From Raffaelea ambrosiae (Eukaryota; Ascomycota; Sordariomycetes; Ophiostomatales; Ophiostomataceae): a DNA stretch of 64,000 bases. A program made the position numbers and the translations under genes. Under the pieces are notes generated by a model, which was not told where the DNA came from, did no database searches, and was given only the letters and a program-made list of their open reading frames with translations. Where the stretch lies: contig PCDI01000007.1 in NCBI GenBank assembly GCA_002778195.1, positions 157,735 through 221,734 of the forward strand. Reading direction: 5' to 3'. Positions 9,504 through 21,560 of this stretch are shown here, piece after piece (the first letter of the stretch is position 1; every line of letters starts with the position of its first letter).

Positions 9504-10440
9504 TCACCCGCTTCTCCAGCCGCCCTCCAGCAGGGCCAGCTTGCCCGGCCGCAGACGGTAGACCAGCTGACGACGACTGCCGGGGCCCATTCCGGCCTTT
9601 CGACCAGACGGGCCGTCCAAGTCATCAAGGCTGCCCGCCGCGCCGTGCTCGTCCTCGTAGTCCAGATGTGCTGTCACCTCGTCCAAAACCAGACACTGCG
9701 GCCGCCACCACAGCAGCCGTGCCAGCGCGCACCGAACAATCTGCCCCGCCCGACAGATGACGCAGCGGCGTCTCTGCGGCGAGATGCCCTGTCAAGCCAA
9801 GCTCACCCAGCAGGCTGCAGAGGCTGCCCTCGTCCAGCACACCCTGCACGTCCCTGGTCAGAAGGCCCAGGGCTGTCAAGCTTCCGTCTTCGTCTGCTGT
9901 TGTGTCGCTCTTGGCGGCCAGGGCGCGGATATCCTCCCGGCCTCCTGGGCATAGTAGGCCAGCCGCAAGCGCAGGTGCCTGCTTGCCGGTGTCGGCAGCC
10001 TGGAGACCACGGGCGAGGGCAGCCATGTCCCGTTCGAGCTCATTCTTGGCCGTGGCACGCTCGATGACCTCTTCGAGGACGGAGCGGGCCTCCTTTCCGT
10101 TCTTGCTGTTCTTTTCAGTCTTTTGTTGATCTTTATTGGTGTGATTGTCAGCGGCGGTGTCGTCGTTGTTGATCTGCTGAAGGATGGCGGTGCGGGCATC
10201 CTCGGGAATGTCAGGGATGAGCTTCTCCGCGATAGCACGGAAGAGGACTGAGAGAGCGGTCAGTAACTACAGACTACTCGGTTTTCTATTTTTTTGTCTT
10301 CCTTTTAGTTCCGTACTCGGCTTGCCGCTGCCGTAGCGTCCGACCAGGGCATACCGATGGCCGGCGTTGAGCCGGAGCGTGGCATCGGTCAAGATTTAGA
10401 TGCCGTCCTTGCAGGCCGCCGATCTTCCCCTGCGCTAGGA
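9504..10440 (-). pseudogene. decayed ABCF-type ATPase (C-terminal ABC half only)
   Basis: On the minus strand, pieces of one ABC ATPase domain appear in order. Walker A region ALVGRYGSGK (about 10350-10321) is followed by FRAIAEKLIPDIPED, VLEEVIERATAKNELERDM, the signature region PLRHLSGG (about 9740), Walker B CLVLDEVTAHLDYED, and the C-terminal VYRLRPGKLALLEGG ending at the TGA 9506-9504. A consensus 69-nt intron (10316-10248, with TACTGAC and CTCAG) still joins Walker A to the next block. Defects are visible. There is a TAA just before Walker A (DGI-stop-ILTDA). The Walker A Ser/Thr is replaced (GSGK followed by Pro-Ile). One extra G in the signature shifts LSGGQ out of frame. About 30-40 residues carrying the H-loop are missing between Walker B and the end. 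No N-terminal ABC half is seen. The family match is by recall of fungal ABCF proteins. Confidence 0.8.
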
Positions 10441-11778
10441 TACGAGACTGGGGACGGCTGCGTCGTGCTCCCTGCGGTGACAGTGGTACTCAAACCCTCA
10501 ATGCCCAACTAGAGGAGAGGACTGAGAAGGGCTCATATAAAGAAGGAAGAGCTTGAACGAGACAATGTTTCTTCGGAAGAGATGATGCAATAACTACATC
10601 GAACTCGGCCCCAACAGTCTTTTCGTTTCTGGTCTTCGACTACACAACCAGTACATATCGTCCTGTCCTAAGAGCATGATCGTGGTTTTCCCGAAGCAAA
10701 TACCGTGCCAAGCCCACACTACGTGTCCTGGGCGAGATACGAAGCAGTCTTCCATGTTCGCAAGGAAGGCAAAGAATACAAGGGAATGGGGCTGGGCTAC
10801 AAACGCGGTGGTCCCTAATTTTGTATGGCAAGGCCGGCTTGGTGGAAAGGGAGTCGCTTCGGGCGTGACTCACCGGGACGGTTGAATGATGTCAAAAGTT
10901 GGTGGCTTGTACAGGTTAAAATAGCAAATAAAAGCAGCCAATCATCGAATGGCTCTGTATGGTGAGCAGCAATGGGCCGCTGATGGTCTGGGCTGTCAGT
11001 GGTATCTCTTGCCAACAAGACCGCAAGGAATGAATACTATGAAGAGCTATCAAATATACACTCGTACACCTTCTCTTACATCTCTTCCCCGGAAGACTTG
11101 GCATTGAAACAAAGTTTGTTCCGGTTTCATGTTCTCCTCCTTTTTTGTCGGGATGTCTTTTTCTCCACGGCGGGAAGAAAAAAAAAACAGAATAACTCAA
11201 ACAAGGTATCGGAATGGGGTCGATCCGAAGAACGATCCGAGGATGATCCAACCATCAAAGCCTTCTCCAAGTTTGAAGGTTCAGCATCTCTCTTTTTTTT
11301 TTTTTCGGTACTCACGGATGCTAATTCTCACTTCCCTTTTCACGCGCCTCTCGTGCATCTGTCCCGTGTAAAGAGACTGGAAACTGCCCGTGGACAACCC
11401 GAGTCGAGGCTGTTTCGATTCGTCGACCAGCATGATCGCCCAGGCTTTGGATAAATTAAAAATAAAAATAAAAAGGTAAAATTCCAAAGAAAAGTTTGGG
11501 TTTCGGACGTCTCGGCCCAGGACAGGATTGGCTCTGGGGACATGACAAGATGTCAGCACTGGAAGTGATGCCTTGGCTGTCTGGTTTGTTTGGGGTTTTT
11601 TTACTTTCTTTGTCTTGTCCGTTCCAGGATGCTGTGATCGTCCCCATGCGTTATGTATCCACTGCCCTTCCCGATGATCGTGCCCTGTCTTCGAGTGAAG
11701 AGGCGGGGCTTCTCCTTCTTCTCCCTTTTGTTCTTGGCCGTGAACGTCTGTCTTGTTTTCTATCCTCCTCCTTTCCAG
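10441..11778. other. intergenic region upstream of the SET gene
   Basis: No credible coding sequence. The upstream end may carry further eroded ABCF sequence that I cannot recognise. The segment ends in a pyrimidine tract and CTTTCCAG directly before the SET ATG, so a 5'-UTR intron ending at 11778 is possible. Confidence 0.45.
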
Positions 11779-13110
11779 ATGGCCTTCTTGCACGGCGGCG
11801 TGGCCATCGCGGCCGCCTGTGGCGCCATTCTGGCGGCCCTTGTCTTGGGTCATCAAATGATCACGCCTGCTGCTCTGTCCCGGCATGAAGCCGCGAGTGC
11901 TCCTTCCAGTCCTGCTCTGCTCTCCCTCTGGCTCCCGTATCTCTGGCGCTCTGGCGGCGCCGACGCTTTTCCCCGTTTCCACACCCACAGAAGTAATGGG
12001 AACAGCAGACACAAAGCAACGGCGACGGATGGCGACGATGGCCGTGAGGGTCACCTCGAGGGAGACTCATCATCGCCGCCATCGTCATCATCGTCACCAC
12101 ACAAGAACGACGAGCCCTGGACCATCCGTCCGTCGCCCGGCAAGGGCCTCGGCATGTTTGCCACCCGCCCCATTCCCAAGCACAGCCCCATCCTCACCGA
12201 GGCACCGCAGTTTGTCATTGTCCCTCCTTCTCCTCCCCCAGGAAGGACAGGAGAGAAGACCAACTCTTCCTACCTGTTCCGGGACATGCTCGCGCGCATC
12301 CAGACCGGCTTTGACGGTCTCTCCGCGGCCGAGCAGGCCCGCTTCCTGGCCTGCCACGAGCACCGCTTCCCGCACGAGCCGGAGGTCGGACGACTCTTGT
12401 ACATCTTTCGCAGCAACGCCTATGCCGTGGCGTCGCCGGATGTGCGCGATGCCGACCGCAACCCGCGCTGGGGCATGTTTCCGCGGATGGCGCGGATCAA
12501 CCACGCCTGCCGGCCCAACGTGGCGAACCTGTGGGTGGAGGGCGGCCTCGCGGTCCCCGGCCACCAGGTGGTGTGGGCGACGCGCGACATCGGGGCGGGC
12601 GAGGAGCTTGTGACGAGCTACGTGCGCCTGCTGCAAGACACGGCCGCGCGACAGGCGAGCCTGCGCCAGTACGGGTTCCAGTGCGACTGTCCGGTGTGTC
12701 GGGGACACGACCCCGGAACCAACCCCGGAACCGACCCAGACACAAGCACAGACGACAAGCGACGGCATGCCGGGCGTCTCCTGCAGGACCTGCACGGCGT
12801 TCTCCTGGCTGCCGACACAAACGACACCGCCCCCCACGAGCAGAGCCGCGGCAGCCGCACGGTGGTGGTCGGCCACCACCTCCAGCAGGCGGACGCGCTC
12901 ATCCGGTTCCTGAACGACGAGACCGCGGGCCACGACGAACACGGCGGCCTCGCCGGCTACCTCCCCCGGGCCTACCACATCGCCGGCGAGCTGGCCCGTC
13001 TCGCCGCGGAAGGCAACGACAGGATCCCAGAGGAGTCCGTCTACGGGCCACAGAGCCGTCGCTGGGCGGCTGAGAAGGAGGCTCTGATGCGACAGATTGA
13101 GCAGAGATAG
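11779..13110 (+). CDS. SET-domain protein, SMYD-like, with hydrophobic N-terminus
   Basis: Single-exon gene of 443 aa from the ATG at 11779. The frame is open further upstream to 11653, but that extension is pyrimidine-derived and the 11779 ATG follows a splice-acceptor-like CTTTCCAG. Residues about 5-25 (GGVAIAAACGAILAALVLG) predict a membrane anchor or signal peptide. A Ser/Pro-rich linker follows. The SET domain starts near residue 113 (WTIRPSPGKGLGMFATRPI), with the cofactor motif NHACRPN (241-247), GEELVTSY (274-281) and a post-SET cysteine cluster FQCDCPVC (C302, C304, C307). This is the arrangement of SMYD-type and related lysine methyltransferases. No MYND zinc finger is present. The C-terminal 120 residues are probably helical. 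A SET enzyme behind a membrane anchor is unusual; substrate unknown. Confidence 0.88.
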   Translation: MAFLHGGVAIAAACGAILAALVLGHQMITPAALSRHEAASAPSSPALLSLWLPYLWRSGGADAFPRFHTHRSNGNSRHKATATDGDDGREGHLEGDSSSPPSSSSSPHKNDEPWTIRPSPGKGLGMFATRPIPKHSPILTEAPQFVIVPPSPPPGRTGEKTNSSYLFRDMLARIQTGFDGLSAAEQARFLACHEHRFPHEPEVGRLLYIFRSNAYAVASPDVRDADRNPRWGMFPRMARINHACRPNVANLWVEGGLAVPGHQVVWATRDIGAGEELVTSYVRLLQDTAARQASLRQYGFQCDCPVCRGHDPGTNPGTDPDTSTDDKRRHAGRLLQDLHGVLLAADTNDTAPHEQSRGSRTVVVGHHLQQADALIRFLNDETAGHDEHGGLAGYLPRAYHIAGELARLAAEGNDRIPEESVYGPQSRRWAAEKEALMRQIEQR

Positions 13111-15227
13111 AAGAGGAAGGTACAAACGGCACACGACCAAGTGCCTGCTCGGAGAACAGATCTCTGTTGTCCTTTCCCCACAACTATATTTTACGTTTTT
13201 TCTTTTTTCTGTGGTTTCTGGTTTCTGCTTTCTTTTTCTGTTTTCTTTTTCTTGTGTTTTTCTACTTCATACCCCACGGACGGCTAAGAGACGGCCTCCC
13301 AGAATCAGAGCGTGTATACTATCTAGAAAGAGAAAGAGAGAGCGTGTGTTTGTCTACTATGTACATCTTCCGTATCGACACGCTTTGACGGCCCACACAC
13401 CCGCCACTCCTCTCTTCCTTTTTTGTTTTCAACGAGCTGTCTTGCCGGGTTGCACGGGATGCCCCTTTTCCAGAGCTTCGAAGGGCCCTTTTTCAATGAT
13501 GATCATCAGAGATGGCCAGTGTCTTGACCTCTCTCAGCACGCCCACGCCTGCGCCCACGCCCACACCCACACTGGTCCCCCATTTTGCTTTCTTTTCAAG
13601 CTTGAGAGGGGGGGTGGGAAACAATCGGCTTCCCGTCTGTTTGTTTTTCTTCTTTCCTCGCTTTCGTTTCCCCGTCTCTGCCGTGTGTGCCCCCCGCGTA
13701 TGGCTCCTGCAATTTTTTTGGGGGGGGGACTCTGGGCAGCTACCACTTTCACGGTGCGTTCAGGCCCTGCGAACTTGCTCGTGCGTATCTCGGGCGTGTA
13801 GAAATTGCGTGGTATGCATACTATCTTCCATCGCTATGTGTGTGTGTGTGTCGTCGTTTATACGCCAGCCGCCTGATGCGCTCTGGGAAAAAAAAAGAGA
13901 GAGAGACGGTGTGTGTAGTGTAGTGTTTCTGCAATATGTTATCTCGGTGGTATTATTATTATTACGAGCCACTCGTTTCAAGAGTTGCCACTTGGCTGTT
14001 TCTCTTGTGCAACTTTTCTCTTCCTGCTCACTTATTAGACCGAGCAGAAAGGGGCAAACGAACGCACGGCTGGCAGTATATATTTGCATGCAATGTATTT
14101 TCATATTCTGTTCTGCATACATTTATGCATACGCAAGCTCCTGGTTGCCAGTTTCACTTAGTTCCCTCCCCAAAAGGGGGAATGTATATTGCTGTTCTCT
14201 CGGCCAGCTTGTCCCGTCCGAACACGAGAGAGTGAGATAGAAGAGAGACACTACCGAAAGGTTGGTTTCCTCAATTTGAAAGGGGGACACATTTCCAATG
14301 AGAAGCCACTTTTAGGGGGCTGGGACACAACCCTCCGCGAGCGGCACGGGAAGGGGTGTTGAAGAGCGGGAAAAAAAAGAGGGAAAAAAGGAGAAAAAGA
14401 AAGAGAAAACCAGACCAAGGAATGACGAGCCAGGACTTCCATGGCAAACGCAACGACTTGCACATGGCACACCACACTGTCCTCATTTGGGGAAGGGGCG
14501 GGTGAGGCGGAGTCCAGGGAGAGAGAGAGACCACGTTTTTGCCCCAGGATCAAAAAGATGATAAGAGAAAGAGAGGGAGGGAGAGAAAACCGAACTGCAG
14601 TGTGCCGCAATCATCACTCAACATCAGCCAGCAGCCGTGTGTGCCATAAGCAAGAATGATCGGGGACACCATGGTCTCCCCTTTTCAGGCTTCGTTGCCG
14701 TGACGTCAACATTAGATGAGATGCTCGAGGCAAAACCCAGAGGCGAAAAGTGACAGCCGTTCGAGGCTCTGGTCATACATTGTGCCAAATGGCCGCCTTA
14801 ATGAAGAGCCACGAAAGATTGTTCATCTAATCCACCTGGCTCATCTCGGCGGTATAGGCCCAGTTCCCAGGTGTCCGGTCAGAACAAGTGTCTATTTTCC
14901 GTGTCTGTTTCTGTGCCTTTCTGTGCCTGTTTATGTGCCTGTGACTGTTTCTGTCGCTTTTTCATTTTTGACCGGACTCGTTCGGGTTTCTGTCAAACGA
15001 GTTCGAACAATGTCGCACAAGAAAAGGAGACAGAAAAAAAAAACCCCTCCGAATAACCACCCCCCTCAAAGTGGCTGATATGCTGGTCTCATCTCATTCC
15101 CCGTAGGTCTTTTGTGTCGCACGCTCTGATTCTTACTTATGTGAGAGAAACTGTAACACAAAAGGACCCGATGGACCATCTTGCTCCGGGCAAGATACGT
15201 AACTGCCAACACGAAAGTTGCTCATAT

Positions 15228-15249
15228 ACACACACACACACACACACAC
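15228..15249. repeat. (AC)11 microsatellite
   Basis: Perfect AC dinucleotide repeat in gene-poor DNA, followed by a short CGCG stretch. Confidence 0.95.
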
Positions 15250-16551
15250 GCGCGTCCCATACGGGGTGTCAGTTTGATAAGAGAAGAAGAGGCTTCCCGC
15301 TTGTCAAGACATCGTACAGGCAGCCATGATAGACCCCAAGAATTTTTGAAATTTTTGAGATTTTTTTGAAATTGTTTTGGGGCGGCTTACATACCCCCAC
15401 GGCTGATTACACAGCATGTGAGGTGGCATCTGGGAGTCCGGGGCAGGAAGGTGTGGAAGGGGAAGAGGACGGGACAGAGCGGGAGAGAAGGGGGTGGGCG
15501 TGATAGCCAGTCCAGTCAGCCACACGGCATGGTGAGGGTTTCTGGACACACCTGAGGGGTGTCACCCATTCTGAATCCCTCCAATGAAGCGCACATCCAA
15601 AGAACATGATAAGGATCGCCGATCTCGATAGGAGGCGAGTTTTCTTTTACCCTCTCCTGTTCTCTATCTCTTTTCTTCTACTATAGTAGTCAAAGTACTA
15701 CACCGTACGTTTCTTGGGGGGGAGGGGAAGATGGGTTCGTTCTGTTGTTATTTTAATGTTCTCGACATCATTGGCTGGCTGTTTGTATGAGTCGAGGAAA
15801 TTACTCGCACAGAAGCAAATTGTCATGATCTTTGTTATTTCGTGCTTGTCTTTCTGCAGCTTCCGTATGCAGACATCCTATGCGCCCGGCCGGCAAAAGG
15901 AACAAGTATCCTGGTACATACTGGGGAGGGGAAAAAAGTAAAACAGAAGAAAACCAAAGAAAAACAGGCAGGACATGAAGGAGCGCAACACATACGGATA
16001 CTCTTTCTCAGCTACACTTGGCCACCATTTCTACGGTGTAACTAGTTACCTGTTTGACTGCGCCCTGGGTGTTTACTCAACGTGAAACAAGGCAAGTAGA
16101 CAAAAAAAGGCCAGAAGCCCAATATACAGCTGTTCTTGCTGCTTGTTCTGCTGTGCGGTTCGGCGTACGGTGTAGAATGGGCTGTTCAACTACTATGTAT
16201 ACGAGGGTGAGCCGGGAGGGGAGGCGACGAAGACTGAGACAGAGGGAGACCAGCACAGCGAGGGGGGGGGGGGAGTGTGCATAACAAACCATCCAGAACA
16301 TTCCGCCGTTGATGGGTTCGATGCTGCCGGCAAGTGATGACAACCCAAAGACAGGGCAGTGCCAAATAACAAAACTGGCGGTGAAAGCTTCACCATGGGG
16401 GGTGGGTGAGAAAGCAAATCAAGAAGAAGAAAAAGAGGGAGAAAAGAAAGAAAAGGGGGAAAAGAAACCAAACAGGGCGTCGTATCTTGCCTTGTGAACG
16501 GCGGCTGTGCAGATATACGAGTGCTGAATCTGACCATACATACACCGCAGT

Positions 16552-16569
16552 TGTGTGTGTGTGTGTGTG
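16552..16569. repeat. (TG)9 microsatellite
   Basis: Perfect TG/GT dinucleotide repeat in gene-poor DNA. Confidence 0.95.
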
Positions 16570-17125
16570 GTTGGTGTGGTTTGCCCGTCTTGTGTGCTGG
16601 GATGGATCAGCACAGGTTGAATAGTACTACCTGCGGCAGGCTGGGGAAGAAGACATGGGCAAGGGAGGGAAGGGAGGGGTGAGAGACATGTGGCGCGCGG
16701 CCAATGCACCATACCCCACGGTCCACTTATCAAGAAAAGCTGGGGTGCCGCCGTCTCATACGAGTACTCCAGATTTTTGGATTTTTATTTCTTTACATAG
16801 TATTTCTTTCTTGTAACCACCACACGGGGAAGACATCCGGCGGCGCTCGACCAGTCGATGGTCGTATAGGGGGGGGGGAAGGGGACGGCAAGGGTGAGAG
16901 GTGTGGTGGTAATAGCAAACACGCAACGGTGTAGCAGTAAGTAGTAACTAGTTAGTCAATAACTGCATAGGACTAAGAGCCCGACCACGGGGTATCGGAG
17001 CCTTTCGACCGTTCTGGCTCCCAAACACTGGCCGATCAAGGACAAGGCAGGCAGCAGCACAGGGCAGAAGAGAACTGTCAAAGAGTCATCAAAGTTGGAG
17101 TTTTGCTTGTTCTTGTCCCGCTTTT

Positions 17126-17146
17126 TGTGTGTGTGTGTGTGTGTGT
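17126..17146. repeat. (TG)10 microsatellite
   Basis: Perfect TG/GT dinucleotide repeat in gene-poor DNA. Confidence 0.95.
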
Positions 17147-20100
17147 CCGTTGTTTGATATGTGTGTTTCGCGGCTTGCAGGAAAACCAGTGACAGCTTCG
17201 CGGTAGCCGGTGAGACCGGTGGGCGCCGACAACTCAACCAAAAAAAAGGAACAAATTGCTACTCGTATGCATCTCAACCTCGTACATGCACGTTCGAGAC
17301 ACAGAGAAAAAAAAAAGGCGAAGCATGTGATGATGTGGAGGATAGGATTCCTGTAGTAAAGGCCAAAGTGTGAGAACGACGAACAAAAAAAAACAAAGAT
17401 AGCAAACCCGACAAGGACGACAACAAGCCTTGAGGACTGAGGCATAAACAGGAAAATCCGAAAAGGGCAACAAAAACCAATCGCAGCTGACCAACACTTG
17501 GATACGTAAAATATTGCTCGCCTCGTTTTGTCCACGCATGTGCGTGATTTCCCCAACTCCTCCCCCGTGCGTCATCTCCCTGACAATGGGGGTTTTTAAC
17601 GGGATAGGGCCTCTTCTTCTTTTTACTGGTTCTGTTTGTCTGGGTATCTTGGTGCTCTGTTGGCTCCAGCCTTCTCGCTCTGTTGGGGGCGTTCGAGGCG
17701 ACCGAGAGACTCTAGACCAAAGATTTGACCGAAGTTTTGCATTATGCAGCAAAAAGGGTCAGGGCAAGAACAGCCCCGCGTGAATCAATCAATCTTGCGA
17801 GACACAGCTGAATTTGGGTTTTTTTGCCTTTCTTCTTCTTTTTTTTTTTTCTTTTTTTTCTTTTTTTTCTAGTTTATCTTGCTTTCTCTTCTTTTTCTTC
17901 CTCTTGTGTCACGGTTGGTTGATGAGCGGTTCCTTGGCTGCAGGACGGCACGGCAGGGAGGACAATGTTAGAAAGAAGAGGCTCGTGAACTGAAGATTGC
18001 CACAGCCCGTGTACGCCGTACTTGGGAACAAGCTCGGGACGCCTTCTTTGCGGCAAGCCGCGGCTCATCGGCAGGCTGATCGACCGAATTGGTCTGGTCC
18101 CTTGCGTCTGCCAGCTCATTTTTGTTTTTTGTTTTTGTTGGATCTGGCTATACATTTTATTCATTTTCATTTATCGCTGAATATGGGCACACATTTGATT
18201 TAGTTTCAGTTATTGCTGGATATAGCAATACATGTTTAGTCATTTTTTTGTTGGATGAACAACACTCAACAACACCCAACAGTACATGTATGACTTCCCT
18301 GCTTCGGGAGCACCTCACACAGAAAGTGGATGCAAACGGGGAAAGCAATGCAGGGCAAAATTGATGCAGAAAGAACTTATGCGTACTATGGTAGGACAAC
18401 GGCTCGACAAGAGCCTCCCTTGCCTTCTATTCTTTGTACACCCCGAGCTGTTTGCGGGGTGAAAGAAAGGCCTGATACTCTCGTATCTTACACTGTGCCT
18501 GACAGAAACGGAGAAGGGTTCCGGGGGGTTCTCCAAAACGGAGAACGCAGCGCACCGTTAAACAGGGGGAGGGAGACCACACCCCCCAAATCAGGCCACT
18601 AATCGGTGACATCTACACACACGAGCACGATGATATTTCGCAAGAGAGTGTCACTGTCACGACAATCAAAGAAACCCCCATAAAAGGAGATTGAGCAATT
18701 CGCTGCCAGAACAGCATCAGCTGCTCCTTTTTCAACGAGACGAGAGATAGTGGCCAAAGAAAAAAAAAAGAGAAAAGAAAATAGGTAAAGAAGGACAATG
18801 AGAGAAGGATCCGAGGAGGGAAAATGATTAAGAGTAGACGAGCCTTCTTCAGGTTTCGGATTTTGCTCTCCGGATCCCCTCCGGAATCCCCAAAGCTCTT
18901 TTGTGCGTTGCGCTTTGCGCTCGGAATTGGCTTTCCATCCTTCTGGGACCCCCCCCCCCATTTTCACCCCCTTCCCTTACCCCCCCTCCCCCCATGGGGC
19001 ACCTGTCGGGTCTTGCTAAGCCTCCCTCTCGGGAGCAAGGTTGGCCTGTTTTAGTGTAGCGTTTGCCTCTCTCTTTTCTTTTTTGCTCTTCCTCTAGTAG
19101 GAGGATTTCCCCAGCTCGTACGGGGCACCCCAGTACGGGGAAACCGCTAGTCACACATGTTTTTTCTTTTTGGAACTACTATGTGGTCGGTCCGAACCCG
19201 ATAACGACGGAATTGGATTCCCTTCTCCTGTTCTCTTGTCCTGCGATCTCGGCCGGACAAGCCCCCGAGGCACATGGAATCAGGCGAGGCATCACGATCA
19301 CGGTAGATACATAGTAGTCTGATCGGGATGTGTGGAGAGAGGTGAGATACTAGCGAACCCTGTATCTGGGGTCTATTATCTCTGGCAACGAACTATTTCT
19401 GCCGGGGGGGAGAGGTTTCCTCCGGAAAGGATAGCCTCGGGAAAAGGAATGCCCCTCTGGGAGAAAGGGGGAGGCCACAAGACCACGGAGAGATACTACA
19501 CAACACTCAACGGATGAAGGATCTTTTGTGTCACGAACGCAAATTAAACGCCTGGGCATACGCTCTGGTGGAGCCACAGTCACGTCGCGTCTCGAGATAG
19601 ATGGGAGCGATGGCGGGATGTAAGATACGAGACCGACCTTGTAGATGTGCTGGGATGCACGAACGACGACGACGCATTGGTCTGCAAGATACGACACCCA
19701 CACCCATAGTAGATAAAAAAAGAAGATACGACACCAAGAGAGGACAAATCTCGGCAATGCTGGAAAAGGGTCACAGCGTTTTTGCTGTGTGCGTTGCGTG
19801 TGCATCGTCTTGCCCTTTTTTGCCGACCCATTGGCAGATTCGCCCGGTTGAAGCATGGCTGTTTGTTGCCAATCAGGGGGAGGAAGGGGGGGGGGGGGTT
19901 GCAGGAACCGAGATCATCGATGTGCCAGTAGATGCATCTTACGAGTTTTCACCTTACGAGTCCTCCCTCCTGGGGAGAGAGAGAGAGAGGGATAGGATAG
20001 GGTTTGTTCCGCGTGTTCGCATAGGCGATCAACGGGGGTGATCAGGTCAAGAGTTGCATACACAGCAGCTGCTGCATACTCGTACAAAACAGATCATCGT

Positions 20101-21467
20101 GCACGTTGCGCAAGATGGCCGTCTTTGGGCGTCATGGCGAGAAACAGTCAAGAGCCCAGGCTTGGCCGGCAGCTTGGCCAGCAGCTAGCATACTCGTACT
20201 ATCTTTTCTCGGCCATGCCGGGGCACGCCCGCCAGTCTCGGGTCCCCATCAGCATGCCTCTCTGAATGGCTTCACATACAAATGCACTGACCGTGTCGCC
20301 AGAGCCGATTTGCCGCAAACGCCAGAGAGGCCGAGACGAGCATTCGACGGGGCTGTCAGCAGCCAAGGTCTTGGGGGTGAGAAGGCCCCTGGAAAGGCCC
20401 GCGGAACATGCTATCAGCACGCTATTCTCACCTGGCCGTTCTGATTGGCGGAGACACTGACAGCATTTCCCCCGTCTCGGATCTTTGGTCTCTCCGCCAT
20501 TCCTTCTCCCTTAGTAACGGTGGTCTCTCCCCCGGGGGCTCCCCATCTGTCTCACACTCGGTCCCTATTCACCCCCTCGCAACCTGTCTCGGGGAAAGCG
20601 GGGAAAACGGAGTGAGCAAGCAAACGAGGCGAGGGAGAATATCAAGTTACTTTGGACCGTAGTACGTAGTGATATATGAGAGACGACATGGTTGCTACCC
20701 GCGCTCGTAGTTAGTTGGGATCAACAAAAGAAAAAAAAAGAAAATACTGTGGCAGTTTCCTTATCTGGCTGGGGGGAGGGGGGAAATTGCATGTTCCTGG
20801 TTAGTGACCGACGACGGGGCATCTGAGTAGAAGAACAGGGCGAAAGAAGAAGCGCCGAAAGAAGCAATCATACCTGCGGGGTGAGCTCCTGCACATTGCT
20901 GCCAAACAATCCCCCACGCCCCTTCTTTCCTTCCCAATTCAGCTGCCAAAACCACGCACGCTTTACTGCATTTTCATGCTGCTTGTCTTTCTCTCTTGTC
21001 TCTCCCGTCTCTCCTGTCTCTCCTGTCTCTCCATACCTGTCTCCATGTCTCTCCATCTTCTCCTCCTGTCTCACAACCCCGTCTCTCTCTGTCTTGTCCG
21101 CCCCCTTTTGCGCGGACCGCGGGAGCGGAGAGTCAAAATCCCCGTTATTCTTCATACTCTCTCGGGCCATGATGCCATAACCCATAGTTCGAATATGGGG
21201 ACTCCGTATTTGCGAGACAAAACACAACAGAACGGTTCCGCACCCGCAATTTATTTACACCCCCTCGTCCTCCCGTCCGCACAGCCGGCTAGTAGCTAGT
21301 AGTTACTACGTACTATGTAGTTGTGTATGATGGCCATAATAGTACGAGCAGAGGAGAGTGCTGCCCCTACATTGCTTAGACCGCGTCAAACACGCAGAAA
21401 CCCACATCTGCGATCGAGATCGCCGTTCTTTTTTGGCCCTAATGGAACGGGGTGGAAGGAAAATAAA

Positions 21468-21560
21468 CCTTGACGGAACCCTTGACGGAACCCTGCCAGA
21501 AACCTTGCCAGATACCTTGCTGGAAACCTTGCTGGAAGCCTTGCTGGAAACCTTGCAAAG
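21468..21560. repeat. 12-nt minisatellite, about 8 units
   Basis: Tandem units related to CCTTGCTGGAAA, drifting from CCTTGACGGAAC at the left end to CCTTGCTGGAAA at the right end. The unit is 12 nt, so any frame stays open through it, but there is no surrounding gene. Confidence 0.9.

Larger units (their letters stand above)
13111..18000. other. gene-poor region, first part (3' of the SET gene)
   Basis: No reading frame here has gene-like codon bias or a recognisable domain. The first 300 nt are T-rich 3' sequence. Contents include a GC-rich CCCACGCC-type repeat (13539-13575), a trinucleotide TAT run (about 13950-13964), several dinucleotide repeats (listed separately), poly-G tracts (13720, 16262, 16871), and an imperfect A/T-rich inverted repeat bounded by CCCCAA and TTGGGG (15334-15382). 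Two copies of the ACTATGTA motif occur (13356, 16192). Confidence 0.55.
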
